Shown here one piece after another: positions 31,341 to 40,683 of a stretch of 64,000 nucleotides of DNA. The stretch comes from Marilutibacter aestuarii (GTDB lineage Bacteria > Pseudomonadota > Gammaproteobacteria > Xanthomonadales > Xanthomonadaceae): NCBI RefSeq assembly GCF_006546775.1, contig NZ_VICE01000133.1, positions 17,057-81,056 on the forward strand, written 5' to 3'. The position numbers were made by a program, and so were the translations under genes. The notes under the pieces are model-generated. The model was given only the letters and a program-made list of their open reading frames with translations, was not told the DNA's origin and did no database searches. Numbering within the stretch: position 1 is the stretch's first letter; each line of letters begins with the position of its first letter.

Positions 31341-32192
31341 ATGTCCGAACACGCGCTCACCCTGTCCTGCCCCGACCGGCCCGGGATCGTCAACGCGGTC
31401 ACCGGGGAACTGCTGCGGCACGAAGGCAACATCCTCGACGCGCAACAGTTCGACGACGTCGAGAGCGGGCGCTTCTTCCTGCGTTGCGTGTTCGCGCTGC
31501 CGGAGGGCCGCTTCGACGCGTTCCAGCGCGACTTCGCCAGCCTCGCCACGCGCTTCGACATGGACTGGACCGCTCGCGACCGCGGGGTGCCGCGTCGGGT
31601 GATGCTGCTGGCCTCGAAGTTCGACCATTGCCTGGCCGACGTACTCTATCGCTGGCGCACCGGCGAGCTGGACATGGACGTCACCGCGATCGTCTCGAAC
31701 CACCCGCGCGACGCTTTCCGCCACCTGGACTTCGACGGCGTTCCCTTCCACCACCTGCCGGTGGACAAGGCCAGCAAGGCCGCGCAGGAGCAGGCGCTCG
31801 GCGCGCTCGTCGACGCCACCGGAACCGAGCTTGTCGTCCTCGCGCGCTACATGCAGGTGCTCTCGGACGGCCTGGTCGCGCGCCTGGCCGGCCGCTGCAT
31901 CAACATCCACCATTCGTTCCTGCCCAGCTTCAAGGGCGCGCGCCCCTACCACCAGGCGCACGCGCGCGGGGTCAAGCTGATCGGCGCGACGGCGCATTTC
32001 GTCACCGCCGACCTGGACGAGGGCCCGATCATCGAGCAGGACACCCAGCGCGTCGGCCACCAGCACACACCCGACGACCTGGTACGCATCGGCCGCGACA
32101 TCGAGCGCCAGGTGCTGGCGCGCGCCCTGCGCAACTGGCTCGACGACCGCATCCTGCTCAACGGCCACCGCACGGTGGTGTTCGGCAACTGA
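31341..32192 (+). CDS. purU: Formyltetrahydrofolate deformylase PurU
   Basis: Hydrolyses 10-formyl-THF to THF plus formate. 283 residues. N-terminal ACT domain (1-85, [18 protein letters not shown]), then the formyltransferase-like domain with catalytic Asn/His/Asp: [19 protein letters not shown] and [17 protein letters not shown]. Formate produced can feed PurT, encoded about 19 kb away in this window. Converges on radA, 18 bases between stops. Confidence 0.95.
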   Translation: MSEHALTLSCPDRPGIVNAVTGELLRHEGNILDAQQFDDVESGRFFLRCVFALPEGRFDAFQRDFASLATRFDMDWTARDRGVPRRVMLLASKFDHCLADVLYRWRTGELDMDVTAIVSNHPRDAFRHLDFDGVPFHHLPVDKASKAAQEQALGALVDATGTELVVLARYMQVLSDGLVARLAGRCINIHHSFLPSFKGARPYHQAHARGVKLIGATAHFVTADLDEGPIIEQDTQRVGHQHTPDDLVRIGRDIERQVLARALRNWLDDRILLNGHRTVVFGN

Positions 32193-32210
32193 AGCGATCG
32201 CAGGGCGCGT

Positions 32211-33632
32211 TCAGGCGTGCTCGAGCGCGTCGGCCAGGCGCTCGACCGCGATCACCTGCATCTCGCCGACACGCCCCGACTTGGGCGCGTTGCCACGCGG
32301 GACGATCGCCCGTTTGAAGCCGTGCGTGGCCGCTTCCTTGAGGCGCTCCTCGCCATTGGGCACCGGGCGGATCTCGCCGGACAGGCCGACCTCGCCGAAT
32401 GCAATGGTCTGCGCGGGCAGCGGCGCATCGCGCAGGCTCGACAGCACCGCCAGCAGCACCGGCAGGTCGGCGGCGGTTTCCTGCACGCGGATGCCGCCGA
32501 CCACGTTGACGAACACGTCCTGGTCGCCGACGCCGACGCCACCGTGGCGGTGCAGGACCGCCAGCAGCATCGCCAGGCGATTGCCTTCCATGCCCACCGC
32601 GACACGCCGCGGATTGGACAGCGGGGAGGCGTCGACCAGCGCCTGCACCTCGACCAGCAGCGGCCGCGTGCCCTCGCGCGTCACCATCACGCAGCTGCCG
32701 GGTTGCGGCTCACGGCTGCCCGACAGGAAGATCGCCGAAGGGTTGGGGACTTCGCGCAGGCCCTTGTCGCCCATCGCGAACACGCCCAGTTCGTTGACCG
32801 CGCCGAACCGGTTCTTGAACGCGCGCAGGACCCGGAAGCGGCTGCCGCTCTCGCCCTCGAAATACAGCACCGCGTCGACCATGTGCTCGAGCACGCGCGG
32901 CCCGGCGATGCCGCCCTCCTTGGTGACATGGCCGACCAGGAAGACCGCGGTGCCGGTTTCCTTCGCATACCGGACCAGGCGCGCGGCACTCTCGCGCACC
33001 TGGCTGACCGAGCCCGGGGCGGCGGCCAGCGATTCGGTCCACAGGGTCTGCACCGAATCGGCCACGATCAGTCGCGGCTGGCGTTCGGCGGCCTGCTCCA
33101 GGATCTTCTCGATCGAGGTCTCGGCCAGGGCATCGACGCCGTCCAGCGGGAGGTCCAGGCGCGCGCCGCGGCCGGCCACCTGCGACAGCGACTCCTCGCC
33201 GGTCACGTAGAGCGACGGCAGCGTGGCCGCCATCTTCGCCACCGCCTGCAGCAACAGGGTCGACTTGCCGATGCCCGGGTCGCCGCCGACCAGCACGACC
33301 GCGCCATGCACGAGGCCGCCACCCAGGACGCGGTCGAGCTCGCCGATGCCCGTCGACACGCGCGCCGCCTCGGTATGGCGGACATCCTTGAGCGCGGTCA
33401 CGCGTGGCGGATCGACCTTGCCGGCCCAACTGCTGCGCCGCGAGGCCGCGCCCTTGGCGACGGCCGCGGCGGGCTCCACGACGAATTCGCCCAGGGTGTT
33501 CCAGGCGCCGCAGTCGGCGCACTGGCCCTGCCACTTGTTGTGGTCCGATCCGCACTCCGAGCAGACGTAGGCCACGCGGGCCTTGGCCTTGCCGGAGGGC
33601 TTGGCGGACGATCGGGGCGATGGCGTCGACAT
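32211..33632 (-). CDS. radA: DNA repair protein RadA
   Basis: Branch-migration helicase of recombination repair, 473 residues. Zinc finger Cys24, Cys27, Cys38, Cys41 (YVCSECGSDHNKWQGQCADC, split here by function), Walker A GGDPGIGKSTLLLQ, and the RadA-specific KNRFG motif in AFKNRFGAVNELGVF. A C-terminal Lon-like domain starts near 320 (VDASPLSNPRRVAVGMEGNR). Single gene, divergent from a VOC protein gene. Confidence 0.96.
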   Translation of the reverse strand: MSTPSPRSSAKPSGKAKARVAYVCSECGSDHNKWQGQCADCGAWNTLGEFVVEPAAAVAKGAASRRSSWAGKVDPPRVTALKDVRHTEAARVSTGIGELDRVLGGGLVHGAVVLVGGDPGIGKSTLLLQAVAKMAATLPSLYVTGEESLSQVAGRGARLDLPLDGVDALAETSIEKILEQAAERQPRLIVADSVQTLWTESLAAAPGSVSQVRESAARLVRYAKETGTAVFLVGHVTKEGGIAGPRVLEHMVDAVLYFEGESGSRFRVLRAFKNRFGAVNELGVFAMGDKGLREVPNPSAIFLSGSREPQPGSCVMVTREGTRPLLVEVQALVDASPLSNPRRVAVGMEGNRLAMLLAVLHRHGGVGVGDQDVFVNVVGGIRVQETAADLPVLLAVLSSLRDAPLPAQTIAFGEVGLSGEIRPVPNGEERLKEAATHGFKRAIVPRGNAPKSGRVGEMQVIAVERLADALEHA

Positions 33633-33760
33633 AGCAGTTCGATCAGAGGGGAGGCCCCCACTTTACCCGCCCCCGGTCGCACGCCGCGAGATCGCGCGCG
33701 CGCGTTGCATGCTCGGCTAGACTCGCCACTGTCCGCCCTGCGCCACGATCGAGTGCCCCC

Positions 33761-34180
33761 ATGCCGCTGTCGCCCTTCCACCTTGCGATCCCGGTCCATG
33801 ACCTGCCGGCGGCGCGGCGCTTCTACGGCGAGGTGTTCGGCTGCCGCGAAGGCCGCAGCGCCGCGCAGTGGGTCGACTTCGACTTCTTCGGCCATCAGCT
33901 GGTGATCCACGAAGCCCCCGCGCGCATCGACGCGGCCCACCGCAACCCCGTGGACGGCCAGGCGGTGCCAGTGCCGCATTTCGGCGTGGTGCTGCCATGG
34001 GAGGCCTGGGAAGCGCTGGCGGAGCGACTGCGCGACCACGGCATCGACTTCGTGATCGAACCGGGCATCCGCTTTCGCGGCGAGGTCGGCGAGCAGGCGA
34101 CGATGTTCCTGCTCGACCCCTGCGGCAATGCCCTCGAGTTCAAGGCGTTCCGCGATATCGGCCAGTTGTTCGCGAGATAG
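33761..34180 (+). CDS. VOC-family (glyoxalase/bleomycin resistance fold) protein
   Basis: Small soluble protein of 139 residues with the vicinal-oxygen-chelate fold. Begins [25 protein letters not shown] (His7 a candidate metal ligand). Further ligands are likely His in [10 protein letters not shown] and Glu in GNALEFKAF. This resembles the single-domain dioxygenase-like VOC proteins of Xanthomonadaceae. Substrate unknown. Confidence 0.85.
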   Translation: MPLSPFHLAIPVHDLPAARRFYGEVFGCREGRSAAQWVDFDFFGHQLVIHEAPARIDAAHRNPVDGQAVPVPHFGVVLPWEAWEALAERLRDHGIDFVIEPGIRFRGEVGEQATMFLLDPCGNALEFKAFRDIGQLFAR

Positions 34181-34198
34181 CCTCGCGATGGACGGGGC

Positions 34199-35494
34199 CT
34201 ACAGGCGGCCGTCGGCCGAGCCGGCGGGCAGTACCGACTTGACGTCGTACACCACGCAACCCGGTTTGCCATATGCACGCACCGCGTCGAGCCCCCCGTC
34301 GAGGAACTCGCGGTGGGGGACCGCCAGCACGACGGCGTCGTAGGCGCCCACCGCGGGGGCGTCGACCAGGTCGATGCCGAGTTCGGCCCTGGCTTCGGCG
34401 GGATCGGCGAGCGGATCGTGCACGTCCACGCACGCATGCGACGCGCGCAGCTCGCGCACGATGTCGGTCACCCGCGTGTTGCGCAGGTCCGGGCAATCCT
34501 CCTTGAACGTGAGGCCGAGCACGAGGATCCGCGAGTCGACCACGTGCAGGCGCTTGCCGGCCATCAGCCGCAGCACCTGGTGGGCCACGTGCAGGCCCAT
34601 GCGGCTGTTGATCCGCCGCGCGGCCAGGATCAGCTCCGGGTGGTAGCCCAGCACCGTCGCCTTGTGGGTCAGGTAGTAGGGGTCCACGCCGATGCAATGC
34701 CCGCCGACCAGGCCCGGGGTGAAGGGCAGGAAGTTCCACTTGGTGGCGGCGGCATCGAGCACGTCGCGCGTATCGATGCCCATCATGTTGAAGATCATCG
34801 CCAGCTCGTTGACCAGGGCGATGTTGACGTCGCGCTGGGTGTTCTCGATCACCTTCGCCGCCTCGGCCACGCGGATGCTCGGTGCGCGATGCGTGCCCGC
34901 GGTGATCACGCTGCGATAGAGGGCGTCGACGAAGGCCGCGGCCTCCGGGGTCGAGCCCGAGGTGACCTTGGTGATCGTCGCCAGGCGGCGCACCGGGTCG
35001 CCCGGATTGATCCGCTCCGGGCTGTAGCCGCAGAAGAAGTCTTCGTTGAAGCGTAGTCCCGATACCGCCTCGAGGATCGGCACGCAGACCTCCTCGGTGG
35101 TGCCGGGGTACACGGTCGATTCGTAAATCACCGTGTCGCCCGGCTTGAGTACCGAGCCCACCAGGCGGCTGGCGGCCTCCACCGCGCCCAGTTCGGGGCG
35201 GTTGGCCTCGTCCACGGGGGTTGGCACGGTGATCACGTGGACCGTGCAGTCGGCGATGGCGTCCGGCCGGTCGGCGAACACCAGGCGCGACGCGCCGGCG
35301 AGTTCTTCGCTGCGTGTCTCGCCGGTCCGGTCGTGGCCGGCCCGGAGCTCCTGGATGCGGCGTGCGTCGATGTCGTAGCCGACGGTCGCGAACCGCGCGC
35401 CGAAAGCCAGCGCGAGCGGGAGCCCGACATAGCCCAGTCCGATGACCGCGACCCTGGGGTCGCCCGACTCGATCGCCTCGATGTCCAACTGCAT
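34199..35494 (-). CDS. tviB: UDP-N-acetylhexosamine 6-dehydrogenase (TviB/WbpO-like)
   Basis: NAD-dependent UDP-sugar dehydrogenase of 431 residues that oxidises C6 to a uronic acid, here most like the UDP-GlcNAc/GalNAc group (TviB, WbpO). Rossmann motif VAVIGLGYVGLPLA (15-28), EDFFCGYSPERINPGD (characteristic of the N-acetyl group), active-site Lys214 (EAAKVIENTQRDVNIA) and catalytic Cys267 (GGHCIGVDPYYLTHKA). C-terminal domain ends CVVYDVKSVLP. No glycosyltransferase or epimerase gene is adjacent, so its polysaccharide locus must be elsewhere, or it feeds a dispersed pathway. Confidence 0.9.
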   Translation of the reverse strand: MQLDIEAIESGDPRVAVIGLGYVGLPLALAFGARFATVGYDIDARRIQELRAGHDRTGETRSEELAGASRLVFADRPDAIADCTVHVITVPTPVDEANRPELGAVEAASRLVGSVLKPGDTVIYESTVYPGTTEEVCVPILEAVSGLRFNEDFFCGYSPERINPGDPVRRLATITKVTSGSTPEAAAFVDALYRSVITAGTHRAPSIRVAEAAKVIENTQRDVNIALVNELAMIFNMMGIDTRDVLDAAATKWNFLPFTPGLVGGHCIGVDPYYLTHKATVLGYHPELILAARRINSRMGLHVAHQVLRLMAGKRLHVVDSRILVLGLTFKEDCPDLRNTRVTDIVRELRASHACVDVHDPLADPAEARAELGIDLVDAPAVGAYDAVVLAVPHREFLDGGLDAVRAYGKPGCVVYDVKSVLPAGSADGRL

Positions 35495-35635
35495 TCGCGC
35501 CTCGATGTGCCCGCGGGGCCTGACATCCTAATGCCGCGCGCGGCCGGGCGGTCGATCCACGGTCACAAGCCGGCAAGCCGACGCTAGACTCGGGGCGTGG
35601 CGCCGGCCTTCCGACCGGCCGCGAGGGCTCCGCCG

Positions 35636-36190
35636 ATGGCGATGACGATGTCCATGCGCACCCTGTCCGCGCTGGCCTGCATCCTGGGCCTGGTCCTGGC
35701 CAACGTGGGCTGTCGCCATGCTGGGGCCGACACGACGGACACGCCATCGCGCTTCGTGGTCGTGCGGCATGCCGAGAAACTCGCGCCCCGTTCCGACGCC
35801 GACAACGACCCCGCGCTCACGGCGGCCGGGCTGGCGCGCGCCGATCGGCTGGCGCGCTCGCTGCAGGACGCGGACGTGGTCGCGGTGTACGCCACGGGGT
35901 ACCGGCGCACGCAGCAGACCGCGGCGCCCACGGCGGCGGCGCACGGCCTGGCCGTCCGGACATACGACGCACGCGCGTCCGTGGATGCCTACGCCAGGCA
36001 GCTTCGCGCCGAGCATGCCGAAGGCACGGTACTGGTGGTCGGACACAGCAATACGGTGCCCGGGATCGTGGCCGCGCTGTGCGGCTGCCCGGTGCCGCCG
36101 ATGAGCGAAGCCGAGTACGACCACCGCTACTACGTCGAATTCGACGCGAAGGGCAGCCCCCGCATGTCGGACCGCCCGTACACGCCATGA
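35636..36190 (+). CDS. SixA-like histidine phosphatase, exported
   Basis: About 184 residues. Hydrophobic N terminus (TLSALACILGLVLANVGC) is a signal peptide, with Cys a possible lipidation site though the lipobox is weak. The histidine phosphatase domain has VVVRHAEK (catalytic His in RHA), ATGYRRTQQTA, and the second His in VVGHSNTVPGIVAAL. Substrate unknown; phosphoglycerate-mutase-like fold. Start at 35636 is preceded by AGGG; 35642 is possible. Confidence 0.82.
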   Translation: MAMTMSMRTLSALACILGLVLANVGCRHAGADTTDTPSRFVVVRHAEKLAPRSDADNDPALTAAGLARADRLARSLQDADVVAVYATGYRRTQQTAAPTAAAHGLAVRTYDARASVDAYARQLRAEHAEGTVLVVGHSNTVPGIVAALCGCPVPPMSEAEYDHRYYVEFDAKGSPRMSDRPYTP

Positions 36191-36281
36191 CGTGCGCGAC
36201 GGCAACGCAGCGTTGCAGCGGCTTGGCCCACGCGTCACGCCGGGGATGCGATCCTCGCCATTCCCACCAGAGCCCAGGCCC

Positions 36282-37142
36282 ATGACTACGATCATTGCCC
36301 CCCGCGTACACGACCTCGGCGGCTTCCAGGTACGGCGCGCGGTGCCGAGCCTGCAGGCGCGCAGCGTCGGTCCGTTCGTCTTCGTCGACCACATGGGACC
36401 GGCGACCTTCCAGCCGGGACAGGGCGTCGACGTGCGCCCCCACCCGCACATCGGACTGGCGACCGTGACCTTCCTGTGGTCGGGCTGCATCAACCACCGC
36501 GACACCCTCGGCAGCGACCAGGACATCCGGCCCGGCGACGTCAACTGGATGACCGCCGGGCGTGGCATCGCCCATTCCGAACGCACTCCCGCCATCCTCC
36601 GGGAAGGCGAGCACCCGCTGCACGGCATGCAGACCTGGGTGGCGTTGCCCCTGTCCGACGAAGAGACCGCGCCGGCCTTCCACCACCACCCCGCCGACAC
36701 ATTGCCCGAGCTTCGTCACGACGGGCGCTGGCTGCGCATCGTCGCCGGCCGCGGCTACGGCGAGGAGTCCCCGGTGAGGGTCTTCGCCGACACCCTGTAC
36801 GTGGCGATCGACCTGGACCCGGAGGCGGAAATGTTCCTCGAGGCCAGCCATCCGGAACGCGCGCTCTATGTCCTCGAGGGAGAGGCCCAGCTCGATGGCG
36901 CCGACATCCCCGACAAGCACCTGGTGGTGCTGGAGCCCGGCAGCCGCCCGCGGCTGCGGGCGCGCAGTCCGCTCAAGGCCATGTTGTTGGGTGGCGAACC
37001 CCTCGACCGTCCCCGCCACATGTGGTGGAACTTCGTGTCCAGCTCGCAGGAGCGGATCGAGCAGGCCAAGGAGGACTGGGTGGCCGGTCGTTTCGGCCGG
37101 ATCGAGGGGGACGACGAGTTCATTCCGCTGCCGGAGCGCTGA
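36282..37142 (+). CDS. Pirin family protein (1)
   Basis: Bicupin of 286 residues. The N-terminal cupin keeps the pirin metal site: His54 and His56 (RPHPHIGLA) and His98, Glu100 (GRGIAHSERTP). Bacterial pirins can act as quercetin 2,3-dioxygenases or bind partner enzymes; which applies is not visible. A second pirin is encoded at 39570-40433, but they are only distantly alike (different loops GEHPLHGMQTWVALP versus GRMRGFQLWVNLP). ATG at 36282 is chosen because family similarity begins there. Confidence 0.9.
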   Translation: MTTIIAPRVHDLGGFQVRRAVPSLQARSVGPFVFVDHMGPATFQPGQGVDVRPHPHIGLATVTFLWSGCINHRDTLGSDQDIRPGDVNWMTAGRGIAHSERTPAILREGEHPLHGMQTWVALPLSDEETAPAFHHHPADTLPELRHDGRWLRIVAGRGYGEESPVRVFADTLYVAIDLDPEAEMFLEASHPERALYVLEGEAQLDGADIPDKHLVVLEPGSRPRLRARSPLKAMLLGGEPLDRPRHMWWNFVSSSQERIEQAKEDWVAGRFGRIEGDDEFIPLPER

Positions 37143-37180
37143 GGCAGGGCCGTAACATCTGAAACAATATCCGGTAAAAT

Positions 37181-37209
37181 TTGTCAATCCCCTCGGAGTG
37201 TTTTATGGT
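37181..37209 (+). promoter_or_regulatory. Sigma-70-type promoter of the secreted protein gene
   Basis: TTGTCA (37181-37186), 17-base spacer, TATGGT (37204-37209), in a markedly AT-rich patch for this genome, 48 bases before the start at 37257. Confidence 0.5.
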
Positions 37210-37256
37210 CGGGTTGTGATCACCGGCCTGTTTTGGCCCTACAGGGGGGAATCCAG

Positions 37257-37712
37257 ATGAAGACGACGAGGGGAGTCCTGTTGCTCTGCGTGCTCGGATT
37301 GGGCGCCTGGAGCCAGGCAAATGCACAGACGGCGGCCGAAGGCTGCCCGATCCTGCCCGCCAGCACGGGCCTGACATGGGAATACAGCAGCGCCGGGGAT
37401 GCGGACTTCTGCCGCGCCCTGCGCGAGGACGGCTCGGAAGCCTTCGGGATGTACATCAGCAAGAAGCCGGGCTTCGAGCCCAAGCGCGGCGATCGCGAGG
37501 AAGAAGGTCGCGTCGACGGCCAGCAGATCCACTGGTACCGCAGCGAACTGGCGGGCAAGCCGGACATCATCGCCCGCGAGACCCTGGTGAAGGTTGGGCG
37601 CGACCGCACGGCGCACATCTGGGTGCAGGCGGAGACGCAGGATCGCCTGAACCAGGCATTGCAGGCGACCCAGCTGCTGCAGTTCCCGAGCGCACAGCTC
37701 ACCAGCAACTGA
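37257..37712 (+). CDS. Secreted protein of unknown function
   Basis: Periplasmic or exported protein of about 151 residues. Signal peptide TTRGVLLLCVLGLGAWSQANA, cleaved before QTAAEG. The mature part has two cysteines (GCPILP, DFCRAL) that may pair, and mixed alpha/beta pattern (LTWEYSSAGDADFCRAL, AHIWVQAETQDRLNQALQA). No domain recognised. ATG at 37257 sits behind an AGGGGGGA ribosome site. It has its own promoter and a strong terminator, so it is a monocistronic, probably well-expressed gene. Confidence 0.75.
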   Translation: MKTTRGVLLLCVLGLGAWSQANAQTAAEGCPILPASTGLTWEYSSAGDADFCRALREDGSEAFGMYISKKPGFEPKRGDREEEGRVDGQQIHWYRSELAGKPDIIARETLVKVGRDRTAHIWVQAETQDRLNQALQATQLLQFPSAQLTSN

Positions 37713-37736
37713 GCCCGCCTCCACGGCAATGCATCG

Positions 37737-37766
37737 AAAGCCGCCCCGCCGGGGCGGTTTTTTTTT
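37737..37766 (+). terminator. Rho-independent terminator
   Basis: Stem CCGCCCC (37741-37747) and GGGGCGG (37751-37757) with loop GCC, then nine T (37758-37766). Closes the secreted-protein gene. Confidence 0.9.
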
Positions 37767-37817
37767 CGCGCCCCAGCCAGTGTGCAAGCGCATGTCGCGG
37801 TTGACTCCAGCTCGCAC

Positions 37818-37900
37818 GATGGGCTGCGCGAAGCGAAACCCGTCGGCGGCGGTGGACGTGAGCCACGGTGGGTATCGCCTTCGGCTCGACCCACCCTACG
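37818..37900. repeat. Dispersed palindromic repeat, copy 3 (left end truncated)
   Basis: Lacks the outer CGTAG but keeps GATGGGCTGCGCGAAGCGAA, then CACGGTGGGT and the end GACCCACCCTACG, matching the 92-bp family. Confidence 0.75.
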
Positions 37901-37941
37901 GCTGCGCTGCAGCCGAATCCCCTCCGGCACCCCACACACAC

Positions 37942-37969
37942 CGTCATTCCAGCGAAGGCTGGAATCCAG
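37942..37969. repeat. Short CATTCC...GGAAT stem-loop repeat, copy 1
   Basis: CATTCCAGCG followed by AAGGCTGGAATCCAG: arms ATTCCAGC and GCTGGAAT. The same element occurs inverted at 59209-59236, each time within 200 bases of a 92-bp palindrome. Confidence 0.7.
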
Positions 37970-37972
37970 CAC

Positions 37973-38064
37973 CGTAGGATAGGTAGCGCCAAGCAAAACC
38001 CATCGTTCGTCTTGCGTGCAATCCCGCGATGGTGGGTTTCGCCTTTGGCTCTACCCACCCTACG
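37973..38064. repeat. 92-bp dispersed palindromic repeat, copy 4
   Basis: Begins CGTAGGATAGGTAGCGCCAAG and ends CTACCCACCCTACG (description only; exactly 92 bases). The variable centre differs from copies 1 and 2. Confidence 0.85.
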
Positions 38065-38067
38065 AGG

Positions 38068-38444
<377 letters not shown>

Positions 38445-39179
38445 ATGATCAAGAGACTGGGTGCGGAGTTCATCGGTACGTTCTGGCTGGTGTTGGGAGG
38501 CTGCGGCAGCGCGGTGCTGGCGGCGAATTTCGGCGGGGATGGCAATCCCCTCGGCATCGGCTTCCTTGGCGTCGCATTCGCGTTCGGCCTGACCGTACTT
38601 ACCGGCGCCTATGCGCTGGGCCACATCTCGGGCGGCCACTTCAATCCCGCCGTCAGCTTCGGCCTGTGGGCCGGTGGGCGTTTTCCGGCGCGCGACCTGT
38701 TGCCCTACATCGTCGCGCAGGTGCTGGGCGGCCTGTTCGCGGGCTTCATCCTCTGGCAGATCGCCAGCGGTTCGGCCGCGTTCGCGTCGGACCCGGCGGC
38801 GGCGGGCAATTTCGCCAGCAATGGCTACGGGACCCTTTCACCAGGCGGCTACACCGTCGCCGCCGCGTTCCTCTGCGAAGTGGTGATGACCGCCATGTTC
38901 CTGGTGATCATCATGGGAGCGACGCACAGTCGTGCCCCTGTCGGCTTCGCGCCGATCGCGATCGGCCTGGCACTGACCCTGATCCACCTGATCAGCATCC
39001 CGGTCACCAACACCTCGGTGAACCCGGCGCGGTCGACCGGCGTGGCCCTGTTCGCGGGCAGCGGCGCGATCTCGCAACTGTGGCTGTTCTGGCTGGCGCC
39101 GATCCTCGGCGGCCTCCTCGGCGGCGTCTTCTACCGCTGGCTGGGACCCGAGCGTCCCGACGTGGTCGGCGGCGCCTGA
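38445..39179 (+). CDS. aqpZ: Aquaporin Z
   Basis: Inner-membrane water channel of 244 residues with six helices. First NPA at 67-69 ([14 protein letters not shown]), second in [16 protein letters not shown] with the selectivity-filter Arg right after NPA. Phe and His of the ar/R filter are consistent with a narrow, water-selective pore. ATG at 38445 follows GGGAGG. Monocistronic; a perfect 11-bp hairpin follows its stop. Confidence 0.96.
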   Translation: MIKRLGAEFIGTFWLVLGGCGSAVLAANFGGDGNPLGIGFLGVAFAFGLTVLTGAYALGHISGGHFNPAVSFGLWAGGRFPARDLLPYIVAQVLGGLFAGFILWQIASGSAAFASDPAAAGNFASNGYGTLSPGGYTVAAAFLCEVVMTAMFLVIIMGATHSRAPVGFAPIAIGLALTLIHLISIPVTNTSVNPARSTGVALFAGSGAISQLWLFWLAPILGGLLGGVFYRWLGPERPDVVGGA

Positions 39180-39199
39180 GCCCACGCGTGAGCGATGGT

Positions 39200-39224
39200 G
39201 AAGGCCGCGCAATGCGCGGCCTTC
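39200..39224. terminator. Hairpin between convergent aqpZ and DUF3861 genes
   Basis: Arms GAAGGCCGCGC (39200-39210) and GCGCGGCCTTC (39214-39224), loop AAT. No T run on the plus side beyond GCTTTG. Placed between two convergent genes, so it may serve both. Confidence 0.5.
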
Positions 39225-39243
39225 GCTTTGCAGCCCTGCCCGT

Positions 39244-39570
39244 TCACTCCACCTGCTTCGCGGCGGCACGCGCCTTGCCTTCGTCCTTCAGGGCGCGGAT
39301 GACCTCGCCCAAGGCGGGCTTGAACTGCTGCAGCAGGGCGTCCTGGCGATTGCGCAGCACGGCTTCGCCCAAGAGCTTGAGGCCCAGGGCGAACGCTGCC
39401 GCCTCGTCTTCGGTGCCGAAGCGACCCGTTGCGCGCTGGCGCTCGACGATCTCGAAGATGTCGTCATGGTTGCCGTCCTCGAACACCAGCGGCGGATGCA
39501 ACGGGCCCTCCGCACGCGGCTGGGCCAGGTGCTCGAGGGTGACGCGGTAACGATGCTGGCGCACGGCCAT
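39244..39570 (-). CDS. DUF3861 family protein
   Basis: Small cytoplasmic protein of 108 residues matching the DUF3861 pattern: HRYRVTLEHLA, then LVFEDGNHDDIFEIVERQ, and FALGLKLLGEAVLRNR. A charged helical C terminus follows. Function unknown. Its ATG overlaps the stop of the second pirin gene by one base (TGATG), so it is translationally coupled to it. Confidence 0.8.
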   Translation of the reverse strand: MAVRQHRYRVTLEHLAQPRAEGPLHPPLVFEDGNHDDIFEIVERQRATGRFGTEDEAAAFALGLKLLGEAVLRNRQDALLQQFKPALGEVIRALKDEGKARAAAKQVE

Positions 39571-40433
39571 CAGAAGCGGCCTTCCTGGAAGTCGATGAAG
39601 GCCTGCATGATCTCCTGCCGGCTGTTCATCACGAACGGGCCGTGGCGGACCACCGGTTCGCGCAGGGGGCGTCCCGCGACGAGGATCAGGCGCGACGGCG
39701 CGTCGCCGGCCTCGAGCACGACGCGCTCGCCACCCCCGAGCACCGCCAGGGTCTGTCCCGGCAGCTCACGGGCATCTTCGCCCTCGCCCAGCCGCACGCT
39801 GCCTTCGAAGGCATAGGCGAAAGCGCTGTGCCCGGCCGGCAGTTCGTACGCCCAGGTGGCCCCGGACTCCAGCGCGATGTCGAGGTAGACCGGATCGGTC
39901 GCCGGCTGTGCGATCGGACCGGCCACGCCATCGACTTCGCCGGCGATCACCTTGACGCCGACGCCCGGCGCCGGCGCGACCGACGGGATCCGCTCCGGCG
40001 CGAATTCCTGGTAGCGCGGCGCGGTCATCTTCTCCCGCGCAGGCAGGTTGACCCACAGCTGGAAGCCACGCATGCGGCCTTCTTCCTGCTCGGGCATCTC
40101 CGAGTGCACGAGGCCGCGGCCGGCGGTCATCCACTGCACGCTGCCGGGCACGAGGACGCCTTCGTTGCCGTGGTTGTCCTTGTGCCGCATGCGGCCGTCG
40201 AGCATGTAGGTCACGGTCTCGAAACCGCGATGCGGGTGGTCGGGAAAGCCGGCGAGATAGTCCTCGGGCTTGTCGGTCCCGAATTCGTCCAGCAGCAGGA
40301 ACGGATCGAGGTCGGGCAGCATCGGGCTGCCGATGACGCGGGTAAGTCGCACGCCGGCGCCGTCCGAGGCGGGCTGGCCCCGGACCAGGCGGCTGGGATG
40401 CGCATTGCGGCTGGCGGTGGCTTGGGTGGACAT
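39570..40433 (-). CDS. Pirin family protein (2)
   Basis: Bicupin of 287 residues with the pirin metal ligands His66, His68 (DHPHRGFETV) and His110, Glu112 (GRGLVHSEMPE). C-terminal cupin ends NSRQEIMQAFIDFQEGRF. It follows a GTTCCGC palindrome (40524-40539) about 90 bases upstream of its start and is coupled to DUF3861. Closer to the YhhW/quercetinase-type pirins than pirin 1. Substrate not known. Confidence 0.92.
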   Translation of the reverse strand: MSTQATASRNAHPSRLVRGQPASDGAGVRLTRVIGSPMLPDLDPFLLLDEFGTDKPEDYLAGFPDHPHRGFETVTYMLDGRMRHKDNHGNEGVLVPGSVQWMTAGRGLVHSEMPEQEEGRMRGFQLWVNLPAREKMTAPRYQEFAPERIPSVAPAPGVGVKVIAGEVDGVAGPIAQPATDPVYLDIALESGATWAYELPAGHSAFAYAFEGSVRLGEGEDARELPGQTLAVLGGGERVVLEAGDAPSRLILVAGRPLREPVVRHGPFVMNSRQEIMQAFIDFQEGRF

Positions 40434-40523
40434 GGTCTTGCCCTCGTGTCATGGGCCGGGATCGGCTGAGGACTAGGATGCGCGCGAATGCGGCGACCAG
40501 TCGCTGCATGTCGGCAGCGATTC

Positions 40524-40539
40524 GTTCCGCCAGCGGAAC
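40524..40539. promoter_or_regulatory. Palindrome upstream of the pirin-DUF3861 pair
   Basis: Perfect inverted repeat GTTCCGC and GCGGAAC separated by CA, in the 250-base gap upstream of the pirin gene. Likely operator for an unlinked regulator; no regulator gene is adjacent. Confidence 0.45.
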
Positions 40540-40610
40540 AATCACCCTTCACCGACACTGAGAAGCCCTCAAATGTCACCAATTTTGCGAGTGACGGCGT
40601 GCGGGCGCCG

Positions 40611-40640
40611 CGTAGCCCGGGTAAGCGAAGCGCACCCGGG
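40611..40640. repeat. CCCGGGTAAGCG-type palindromic repeat, copy 2
   Basis: CGTAGCCCGGGTAAGCG followed by AAGCGCACCCGGG. Same unit as 38293-38322, opposite orientation; a degraded relative is at 59161-59190. Non-coding. Confidence 0.75.
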
Positions 40641-40683
40641 CTTCGATGCCAGCGCCCCGGCATGGGCAGAGCCGAAAGCGCCC

